From: Bactericera cockerelli
Lineage: Eukaryota > Arthropoda > Insecta > Hemiptera > Triozidae
Length of the DNA stretch: 64,000 nt
Assembly (NCBI GenBank): GCA_024516035.1
Contig: CM044957.1
Span: 17,629,224-17,693,223, forward strand
Direction of reading: 5' to 3'
How positions within the stretch are numbered: the stretch's first letter is position 1; every line of letters begins with the position of its first letter. Below are positions 24,301 to 36,300 of the stretch, piece after piece. The notes beneath the pieces were generated by a model that was given only the letters and a program-made list of their open reading frames with translations, did not search any database and was not told the DNA's origin. A program made the translations under genes and the position numbers.

Positions 24301-27300
24301 ACCATGAGTCAGGCAGACCTTGAACATTTGAAACTGAAACAGCGACACGTATTGACAGAACTAGTGGAGACAGAAAGGACCTACGTGACAGAGCTGGGGT
24401 CTATAGTGACGGTAAGCTACGTGACAGAACTGGGCTCTATAGTGACGGTAAGCTACGTGATAGAGCTGGGCTCTATAGTGACGGTAAGCTACGTGACAGA
24501 GCTAGGCTCAATAGTGACGGTAAGCTACGTGACAGAGCTGGGCTCAATAGTGACTGTAAGCTACGTGACAGAGCTGGGGTCTATAGTGACGGTAAGCTAC
24601 GTGACAGAGCTGGGCTCTATAGTGACTGTAAGCTGCGTGACAGAGCTGGGCTCAATAGTGACGGTAAGCTACGTGACAGAGCTGGGCTCAATAGTGACTG
24701 TAAGCTACGTGACAGAGCTGGGGTCTATAGTGACGGTAAGCTACGTGACAGAGCTGGGCTCTATAGTGACTGTAAGCTACGTGACAGAGCTGGGGTCTAT
24801 AGTGACGGTAAGCTACGTGACAGAGCTGGGCTCTATAGTGACTGTAAGCTGCGTGACAGAGCTGGGCTCAATAGTGACGGTAAGTTACGTGACAGAGCTG
24901 GGCTCTATAGTGACTGTAAGCTATGTGACAGAGCTGGGCTCTATAGTGACTGTAAGCTACGTGACAGAGCTGGGCTCTATAGTGACTGTAAGCTGCGTGA
25001 CAGAGCTGGGCTCAATAGTGACGGTAAGTTACGTGACAGAGCTGGGCTCTATAGTGACTGTAAGCTATGTGACAGAGCTGGGCTCTATAGTGACTGTAAG
25101 CTATGTGACAGAGCTGGGCTCAATAGTGACGGTAAGCTACGTAACAGAGCTGGGCTCTATAGTGACTGTAAGCTACGTGACAGAGCTGGGCTCTATAGTG
25201 ACGGTAAGCTACGTGACAGAACTGGGCTCTATAGTGACGGTAAGCTCCGTGACAGAACTGGGCTCTATAGTGACGGTAAGTTACGTGACAGAGCTGGGGT
25301 CTATAGTGACGGTAAGTTACGTGACAGAACTGGGGTCTATAGTGACGGTAAGTTACGTGACAGAGCTGGGGTCTATAGTGACGGTAAGTTACGTGACAGA
25401 GCTGAGCTCTATAGTGACGGTAAGTTACGTGACAGAGCTGGGCTCTATAGTGACGGTAAGCTCCGTGACAGAACTGGGCTCTATAGTGACGGTAAGCTCC
25501 GTGACAGAACTGGGCTCTATAGTGACTGTAAGCTACGTGACAGAACTGGGGTCTATAGTGACGGTAAGCTCCGTGACAGAACTGGGCTCTATAGTGACGG
25601 TAAGCTCCGTGACAGAACTGGGCTCTATAGTGACGGTAAGCTCCGTGACAGAACTGGGGTCTATAGTGACGGTAAGCTCCGTGACAGAACTGGGCTCTAT
25701 AGTGACGGTAAGTTACGTGACAGAGCTGGGCTCTATAGTGACGGTAAGCTCCGTGACAGAACTGGGCTCTATAGTGACGGTAAGCTCCGTGACAGAACTG
25801 GGCTCTATAGTGACGGTAAGTTACGTGACAGAGCTGGGGTCTATAGTGACGGTAAGTTACGTGACAGAACTGGGGTCTATAATGACGGTAAGTTACGTGA
25901 CAGAGCTGGAGTCTATAGTGACGGTAAGTTACGTGACAGAGCTGAGCTCTATAGTGACGGTAAGTTACGTGACAGAGCTGGGGTCTATAGTGACGGTAAG
26001 TTACGTAAGGTTAGAACCGACATTTTCAATACTAGAAACAAATATTTCGAAAATGAAAACAATGTACCTACTATACGATTTCTGGTTAGACCTTGAGTCC
26101 ATGGTTGTGTTTTTACTATGGCAAACGAAATTAAACGAAAAATAATAATAATTAAGTGCTATGGGAATCGAGTCATTAGGGCAAGGCGCTAGTCTGTTTG
26201 TTGATATTTTTCTTTTTTTCCTCCGGTAAGGAGCTTTAACAGTGCGACTGTCATTTTGTTCGCGCAGTAGATTTCAATCCCAGCAGTAGCTTAATTTTAA
26301 GTCTAAGATTTTTTGCGTAAGATTTTCTACCAAGAAGTAATGCCCACGAGGTACCAAAAAGTAGTGAATTTTAAGAAAGATAATACATTTTATATTTCAA
26401 CTTGACGGTACGTGACAGAGCTGAGCTCTATAGTGACGGTAAGTTACGTGACAGAGCTGGGGTCTATAGTGACGGTAAGTAAGGTAAGTTACGTAAGGTT
26501 AGAACCGACATTTTCAATACTAGAAACAAATATTTCGAAAATGAACCTACTAAACGATTTCTGGTTAGACCTTGAGTCCATGGTTGTGTTTTTACTATGG
26601 CAAACGAAATTAAACGAAAAACAATAATAAGTGCTATGGGAATCGAGTCATTAGGGCAGGGCGCTAGTCTGGTTGTAGATATTTTTCTTTTTTTTCCTCC
26701 GGTTAGGAGCTTTAACAGTGCGACTGTCAGTTCGTTCGCGCAGTAGATTTTAATCCCAGCCGTAGCCTAATTTTAAGTCTAAGATTTTTTCGTAAGATTT
26801 TCTACCACGAAGTAATGCCCACGAGGTACCAAAGTAGTGGATAAGAAAAAGATCATATAATATAATAATACTCTTTAGTGGAAGATAACCACCAGGCGAG
26901 GTTAATGCTCAAAGCATTTTCTACCACCTAACCCTCAGAGTCTTATTATTATGTGGTCACAAACTCAAATTAATGAGGAAAAATTCGTGCACTGGGTGGG
27001 ATTCGAACCAACGGATCCCTACACTACCTAGATTACCAGACTAGCGCGTTAACCACTTGACTATCAGTGCACTACGATAATACATTTTATTTTTCCACCT
27101 TGACTCCCAGGGGTACAAGCAGGAGCTGCTGGGCGCAGACTCGAGGCAGCTGATTCCCCCCGGGCTGGACAAGAAGGCGGATGTGCTGTTTGGTAACCTG
27201 GAGCAGATCTGCCACTTCCACAGGGATGAGATGCTGAGGGATCTGGAGGCCTGCGACTTCAACATCCAGGCCGTCGCCCTCTGCTTCACCAAGAGGGTAA

Positions 27301-29882
27301 GCTAGCTCCAATGTCTATTTATTAAATAGACTCCAATAATTATATAAATAACTAGCGGCCTGTCGCCCGCTTTGCGGGCCGAGGCATGGCCGTGAAAGCA
27401 AAAAATCCTTTTTCGCCAATGGCAGGTGTTGTATTGGGAATTTCGAAAAATCCCGTCTTATTGCACATCTAGACTATAAGACAAAGTTACCTACCAAATT
27501 TCAACTTCCTAGGACTTACTAGTTCGGAGAAACAGTGATGAATCAGTGAGTGAGTCAGTCAGTGAGTGAAACTCTCTTATATAAGTATAGATAACAAGAG
27601 CTTCCTGAAGTAATACCAACGTGGTTCCAGGAAATAATAAAGAAGAAACGGGGGGGTTTTAGCGGGTGAGCCGACAGAATTGGTGCCCTTCAAGAGGGGC
27701 GACACACTATGTCCTGCCGGCAAGTCCCGTATATCCTTCAGCACTAGAGCTCTTGCTGAAGGAATCTTATAAGATCCCCCCCCCCCTCAAAAAAAAGCTT
27801 CAATGTCGCCCCAACTACACACATTTACTCGTACCTCTTTGCTTCAACAAGAGGGTAAGCTGGCTCCAATGTGGCCCACCTACACACATTTACCTCTCTG
27901 TTTCACCAAGAGGGTACGCTATAGTGTGGCCCCACCTACACACATTTACCTCTCTGCTTCACCAAGAGGGTAAGCTAGCTCCAATGTCTATTTATTAAAT
28001 AGACTCCAATAATTAAATAAATAATAACAAGAGCTTCCTGAAGTATAATACCAACGTGGTTCCAGGAAATAATAAAGAAGAACGGGGGGGTTAGCGGGTG
28101 AGCCGACAGAATTGGTGCCCTTCAAGAGGGGTGACACACCATACCCTGCCGGCAAGTCCCGCATATCCTTCAGCACTAGAGCTCTTGCTGAAGGAATCTT
28201 ATTTCCCCCCCCCTCCAAAAAAAAAAAGCTTCAATGTCGCTCCAACTACACACATTTACTCGTACCCTCTCTGCTTACCAAAAGAGGGTAAGCTGGCTTC
28301 ATGTGGCCCTCCTACACACATTTACCTCTGCTTCACCTAGAAGGTAAGCTGGCTTCATGTGGCCCACCTACACACATTTAAATCTCTGCTTCACCAAGAG
28401 GGTAAGCTATAGTGTGGCCCCACCTACACACATTTACCTCTTTGCTTCACCTAGAAGGTAAGCTGGCTCCATGTGGCCCCACTTAAACACAAGATTTTAA
28501 TTTTATGATGGCGGATGAACATACAAAGTACAGTATAGAAAATAGAAAATGTTGTCGATAACTCAATTGGACTAGGTACTCCCTGATGATTTTGATACTT
28601 TACTTTCCATAATACATAATTATGCTATGCCATGGTGGTGGAAGGGTTTATGAGGGTATTGAACCCTTTGGAATCCCAGTACGCTGGTTCTGAACCAGTG
28701 GTCTGGGGGACGTTAAACAATGAGAAAACCTTTGTCACTCTAAAGGACTATAAACAGAGAAGGAGCTAGCCTACCCTAACAAGTCAGGCTAGCTTGCAGT
28801 TTCCCAATGGCTTGAAAAGAAAGAGCGCAAGTTCTCACGATAGTTGATCGCACATAGAAATATGTGGTTCACAACGAGCCAACTTTTCCACTTAAGTTTG
28901 CTGGAGACCATCACACGCCCCAGCAGTAGCCAAGCTGGTAACAACAACAACAGCGCCAGCGTTCTGGGCTTCCTCCGTGTCGTGTATACGTATGTAAAGC
29001 AAGTGTAATGTGTCTAAATTATGCATTTAAAACTGAGTAAAGTAAAGAAAATCTTAAAAATTGGTACATATAGAAAAATGAGGAATCTTTCAATTATTTA
29101 TATTATTTCTGTCTGTCCTGGTAGCTCAGTGGTAAAGGCGGCACTCTGTGAATCCAAAGATTCAAGAGGTCGTGGGTTCGAAACTCAGCCGAGACATGAC
29201 ATGTTATCTTCCCATTTTGGGATGTTTACCTCATAATAATACGTCTTGGGCTTACTGCTGGAATAATGGGACTTTAATAGTCCTAATCGGGCAGTATAAA
29301 TAAGACGATATTATTATTATCATACCGACCTCAGTAGCTTGATCGATAAGGCAGTGGACTAGTAACGTGGAGGTTGGTGGTTCAAGTCCCGGTTTCAGCG
29401 TAGATTTAGTACAGCGAGTTTGAGTAAATGTGATATCATAAAAGTGATAAACACAAATATGATATAATTATTATCTCTGTCCCCCCTGGCCGTGCAGAAG
29501 GACACGTTCTACAAGCTGTACAGCCTCTACTGCCAGAACCACCCCCGCTCCGAGAGCCTCCGGGAGCAGGTGGGGGAGAACAACCCCTTCTTCCAGGCCT
29601 GCCAGCTCAAGCTCGGCCACAAGCTACCCCTCGCCGCCTACCTCCTCAAGCCCATCCAGAGGATAACCAAGTACCAGCTCCTCCTCAAAGTAAGTCTTTG
29701 TGCCTACCTCCTCAAGCCCATCCAGAGGATAACCAAGTACCAGCTCCTCCTCAAAGTAAGTCTTTGTGCCTACCTCCTCAAGCCCATCCAGAGGATAACC
29801 AAGTACCAGCTCCTCCTCAAAGTGAGTTTTTTTTAATGAATATTTGAATGGGTGAGTAGAAGAACCAGGAATGTCAAAAATC

Positions 29883-29916
<34 letters not shown>

Positions 29917-30346
29917 CGTAGAATAAGAAGGAATGTACTCTTTTCTATCGTCTCTGTGAATATGAAGGAGAAATACCCCTTATAAGTATATTTTTTTTTC
30001 GATTTTAAAGTGGGGAAAGCATACTCATTTGCATGATAATATTTGTCTTATTTTTGCTTTCCTGAAAAGTCGATTTTTGACATTCCTGGTTCTTCTACTC
30101 ACCCATTCATTTATTAAAAGAGAGGTCTGTAACATTCAGAGTCCTTGCCCCTTAAAGTAAGTCTTTGTTTTCCAAATCTGAGCCATGTGGTACGATCCTT
30201 CTACAAGTTGCAGGTATTTTTAAAAGTTGGCTATTCGGGTTTATGAAAATTAAATTCATCATAAGTTATGTTCCAAAAGGAGGATATTATGTAGTTTACT
30301 CTAAAGAAGTCCATAGGATAAACCCAAAGTTCACTCAAGTTCATTT

Positions 30347-30379
<33 letters not shown>

Positions 30380-33300
30380 GGTTTAACGTCGCTTTCAACT
30401 GCATGGTCATATCACAACGGGGGTGTTACCCTCCATTCGCAGGAAACTCACAAACCTGCTACCCACATTAACCTCACCCAGCCTGGGTTGGGCCGGAATG
30501 CCAGCATCACGAAGTCTTTCATTTGTTTAAATATGTAATTTTTAAACCGAATTATAAAAATTAGAATTATTGCAACACAGGACACAGGGCTTTTTTAATT
30601 GCGTGTGAAATTATAAAGTTTAGCTAAATACTATCTGTGAAATAAATACACGGTTTGTAAGTCTCCTGTGGTCACAAAACGAAATACCTTGATAATTTAT
30701 TTCTTCAATTTAGATTTTTTTTTTAATGTAAGATGTTGGTACTCATCCAGCCTAGCACTCAAATCAATTTATTTTAGGTATTAAATAATTAAATTTTCAC
30801 TTTATAATCATTAACTTAAAATTAAAATCTTATTACGATTGATGTCGTTATCAAACGTAACGTTGATTTAATTTTATTAATAAAAAAAATCAAATATATT
30901 TACGTTGAATTCTTGTTCTAGGATCTCCTGCACTACCGTGATAACGAGAAAACTATCCTGGATCTCCAAGACGCTCTCGACTGCATGCTGGTGGTTCTCA
31001 AGTGTGTCAACGACAGCATGCATCAGATAGCCATCACTGGGTTCAGAGTGAGTAACAATGAGGATTTATCTATCAGACAGTCTTAGGTAGGTACTTATGG
31101 AGAACATTTGGCTTTAACTTTATTGCAATAACAGCGAACTATAAACTTATTTATTTCAAAAAATTGGTGTGTATGACCATAGAAGTTGACATGTACCATT
31201 ATAATCTGATAAAGATGAACAGAGAACTGACTAGTCAACACTCACCAAGTCAGGCTAGCCTGCAGTTCCCTAGGGGTTTAATGAATTATAAAGAAAAAGT
31301 CAAAGTCCTCACGATGGTTGATCGCACATATCTGTCCGTGTCTCACATAAGCATTATCTGTGTCTCACATAAGCTCTGTTTCATCTGTGTCTCACATAAG
31401 CTCTGTTTCATCTGTATCTTTCACATAAGCTCTGTTTCATCTGTGTCTCACATAAGCTCTGTTTCATCTGTATCTTTCACATAAGCTCTGTATCATCTGT
31501 GTCTCACATAAGCTCTGTTTCATCTGTATCTTTCACATAAGCTCTGTTTCATCTGTGTCTCACATAAGCTCTGTTTCATCTGTATCTTTCACATAAGCTC
31601 TGTTTCATCTGTGTCTCACATAAGCTCTGTTTCATCTGTATCTTTCACATAAGCTTTGTTTCATCTGTGTCTCACATAAGCTCTGTTTCATCTGTATCTT
31701 TCACATAAGCTTTGTTTCATCTGTATCTTTCACATAAGCTTTGTTTCATCTCTGTCTCACATTAGCTTTGTTTCATCTGTATCTTCCACATAAGCTTTAT
31801 TTCATCTCTGTCTCACATTAGCTCTGTTTCATTCACATTTATTTTCCTCGTTGCAGGGCAACCTCTCAGAGCAGGGAGAGCTCCTCCTGCAGGGCTCATT
31901 CTCCGTGTGGTGCGAGAGCAAGAAGGACAGACTGAAGGAACTACGACTGAAGCCCATGCAGAGGCACTTGTTCCTCTACCAGAAGTCCATCCTGTTCTGC
32001 AAGAAAACCGCCGCCCATACCAAATCCACCTACCAGTTCAAACAGTGCTTGAAGGTAAGTAGTCACCGTGGCAGAGTGAGTTAGCGCGCTAGGCATTGCA
32101 CACGCATGGTGACCTGGGTTCGATTTCCAGCGGGCAGGTTATGTTAGGTTAGGTTCGATTTCCAATTCTTCTGCTCTGTACTTGGATGTTCGAGGTCAAC
32201 TCATACCTCGTGAGGAAAAATGAGTAGTTACTTGTATGAGTAACGACCAGTGGCGGCATTACCAGAGTAAAATGAAATTAATGTAATAGAATTCGAAAAG
32301 TACAGGAGGCTCTTATTAATGCTGCGCTACCCACAAAAAATGTAGGTATTGTGCTTCACCAGAAATAAAATCATACATACCTACATACATACAGTGCTTG
32401 AAGGTATAATTGACTGTGGTTTTGAGAACAAGACAAATGTAATTTATTCTGATATTCCTGTCAGTAAAGTAGGTAAATTATACCTAGGTTTTTCGATTTT
32501 GTTTCAAACTCAAGAAAAGATAAATTCAGGCATTTAGTTGTATTCAAACCAACGGACACCTAATATGCTACATGGATTACCAGACTAGCCCCTTCACTGC
32601 TCATTGCTCAACCACCTATGCATGTACAATAATAATCATCTACCTCTTTCACTTTGCCTTTTCCCAAGCCTACTTGTGGTCGGTACTGTCCAACCTCTTA
32701 CTCATTCTTCTTGTTGTTTAGTTCGGTTCTGGCTGGATGCCCTTCCTAACGCCAACCCTGGCAAGGGTGTTAATGATTTGTGTTTTTGTCTCTTAATGAG
32801 GAACCTGATAACTCTGGTACCCTACCTGTTTGGTACTCTATCCCGTAGGAAGAAAATGTACAGTAATAACAATAATAATTCCGTGTCCGTGAGATAGGTA
32901 TTGATACCTAAATCACGGTGGTGAGAGGATTATATGGACGCCCAGATCCAATGTCAGGGCCCTCTTAATGTCTATTGATTCTATTTGGTTTTAACGTCCT
33001 GACTTGAGGTAGACAGGACGGGGGTTTTACCCTCCATTCGCTGGGAATCGTACCAGCTACCCACATTAACCTCACCCAGCCTGGGTAGGGCCGGAAATGG
33101 CAGCCTCACGTGTTTGGAGGGAACAGAATTTTCTGTGCGAAAAGTCTGCTCCAACCGGGAATCGAACTCAGGATCTCTGGACTACGGGCAGTAGTCACAA
33201 CCATTACGCCACGGATAACAATAATATTAATCATCTATGCCTAATCATCACCCAGCTCAAGCTCTAAGCTTATTGGGTGTGAATACCTGATCTTTAATTC

Positions 33301-36300
33301 ATTTTATACAACACACATAATATAATTATGTAAATTACTCAGTCCATAATAATGTAAAACTATACTTACTTTAAATACCTTTACCATTTACTTATTCATC
33401 CTTAAAAATTGAACCCTGTAATATTATGTGAATTGTTAAAATGTTTATTATAAAAATAAAGTTGGCCAGCGTCGATGGCATGTTGAATACACCGGTTCCC
33501 TTCAGAACACCGAAGTTAAGCGACATCCAGCGAGGTTAAGACTTGGATGGGTGACCATTCAAATTCTAATTCTCGTGACGCTGGCTTTTCCCGGCCCCAC
33601 TCAGGCTGGGTGAGGTCAATGTGAGTAGCAGGTTTGTGAGTTTCCTGCGAATGGAGGGTAAAACCCCCGTCGTGATATGACCATGGCAGTTGAAAGCGAC
33701 GTTAAACCCCACAAAAAAAAATAAATAAATAAAGTTGAAGTAAATAAATAAAAATAAAAATTTCTCCGTCAGATGTCGCAGGTAGGCCTCACGGAGACGG
33801 TGAAGGGAGACCCTCGCAAGTTCGAGCTGTGGCTGCAGGGGCGCCAGGAAGTCTACATCATCCAGGCGAGCGCGCTGGACCACAAGCAGGCCTGGGTGAA
33901 CGAGATCAAGCGGGTCTTGCTGGAGCAGCTGCAGGAGCTGCGGGGGGAGAAGATACGCCAGTACAGCGCCAACTTTGCGTGAGTCATACTATAACTTTAG
34001 AATAGAAAAAAATATGTCAATGCAAGCATTGTCTAATCCACCGCTCAGCTGCGTACCAGCTAGCCAGGGTGCACTGAGAAAAAAGACATCCTTGTTAGCT
34101 AGTAAGTTATCCTTAAACGAGGATGGAATCGGGATTACTTTAAGAAAAGATTACAATGTACAAGTTACATTGTAATAATGAAGTGAGTAATATACTAATT
34201 TAAGTATTTAAGGATGAATGTCCAGGATAATTTTTCTTCTCAGTGTGGCTTGCTGGTACGAATTCCAGCTATTGGAGAGTAAAACCTCCGTTCTGAATAA
34301 CCTCTATCAGGTTGTTAAAACCAAAATAGAATCACCGGACTTGACAGAAGCCGGTCGTCCATATAACTATTCCACAACTGTGAGATAGGTTTATAGGTAT
34401 CTTTAATCGTGACGTGAAAGAAAACTGATGTGGTGTGTGACCTATTAAGCCACCCAATAGTTCATGTATTTTTTGTTTTTACAGTAAAATGCGGCAAGCC
34501 ACCTCGTTGGAAAGCACACCTCACTCGACCTGCAATCGGTCGATCAGTTCCGATGACACACGAAGTCACGGAGATGAAGACAGCCAGGCTTCCTCTGACT
34601 ACAGCAACTCCGACGATGAAGATTCCTTCATGGATCATCACAGTGGCAAGTCTCTGGTAAGCTACATAGGTTGCAGGCAAACTACGAGGGCGAAATTAAT
34701 AGTCAAAAATACAAAATCGAGATCACAAGTTTGAATCAAAACTTACATTTCCCATTTTAAACTTTACGCAAATTTTTGACTTAAGTGCACAGAGGTAGAA
34801 CAAAATTGTCTATTAATTTCGCCCTTAGGTACTATGCTTTCAGTACGTGTGAGTATTATGTACGAGTGTGTTGCACAGCAAATAGAGTGTTCTAAATACA
34901 CGAATAAACAATCTACGATATTCTCAACAGAAAAACAATAACAGCATAGTTCAAATAAACATTTTTGTTTTTGTAATTTAATTTTATTTTTTCTTTTAGT
35001 TTACTTGTAGAACAGCGATAAAAACTGGCGATCGCGGTATAATTTTAGATTATTTGAATTTTTTTCCAGAAAGTGACCCCGCAACCGCCAGTTTTTATTG
35101 CCATTCAACAAGTAAATTTGAAAAAAAAAATCAATTTTGGACTGACACCCAGATAGGAGAAAGAAAAAGAACATTAGGATAAAAAGAATAAATGGAGATA
35201 GGAATGCAGAAAAATAGTAAGAGATAGAGCAAAGGTGTTTTCAATATAAATCATTTATTTTAGCTTCTTTTACTTTTTTACCACGAAGTGATGTTTGTAG
35301 GGATATCAATAATTTTTGTGCAAAAATTTAGTCTATTCCATTATAATAATATTGTGAATATCAAAAATAAAAGAGCTGCAAAAATTTGCACGTATAAATT
35401 TGGCTTGGTTTCTAAATTGTTAATTATCAATACATGTCCTGAATTAAAAACGGTGTTATTGCCTATGATTATCTCTTCCCTTAACCCGTTTTTCTAAACT
35501 AACTATTGATAGACGAATTCTATATCGCGGGTCACTGTTGGGCGTCGGTTTTCCCTATTCTGCACAGTGCGCGGTCCGTGACTTGACGCCACGGAGGTGA
35601 TGCAGGGGCGTCTATTGATGTCCTTGATGATTCAATACATAAAACATAAATTTTATATAAGTTTATATTTTATTCTATATTTTTTATATTTTATAATAAA
35701 TAATGTTCTATTTTTTGTCATGACGTTGTGAACATACTTTATGTATCAAAAGCACAATAAAACAATCTTACTTACTTAGCGTGTGCTGTATTGTTAGGAC
35801 ATATATTATGTATATATTTATTTATTTTTTCTTTATATTTTTCTTCTATTATATTGTATTTTAATTTGTAATTATTTGTGTTTGTATTAATAAAGTGTAA
35901 ATAAATAAAAATAAAAAAAATATTGCAGACGGGCAAGTACGTGGCTCTAGCGGACTACGACGCAGTGGGACACAGTGAGGTGTCTATGAGGGAGGGGGAC
36001 CCGGTGGAACTGCTCAAGGTGGGGTGTGCTGGGTGGTGGTACATCAAGCTGGCAGGTGAGCTACCATTGGTTTTTTTTAATGTAAAAAGGAGCTTTCTAT
36101 TTTTTAACGAGATAACGTTGTAAATGTTGTAATCCTTTGCAAAATGACCCAAGGAACACGATTTTATGTAAAATGACCTGAGGAACACGCTTGCACTCGC
36201 TTGCCATGTGGAAGGTCCAAAATGAAGGTCCCCAAACCCAGCACCTAAATGTGAAGTATTATGTCACTTCTCGCTCATCAGAGGGGAGGCATACTACGGA

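Noticed and set aside
24412..26145. 622-codon ORF as a repeat protein
   Set aside because: Only the first 45 codons are exon L; the remainder is the 36-bp array read through donor sites and ends in ordinary intron sequence.
33566..33883. Minus-strand 105-codon ORF
   Set aside because: Antisense of exon Q and the 5S-SINE body.
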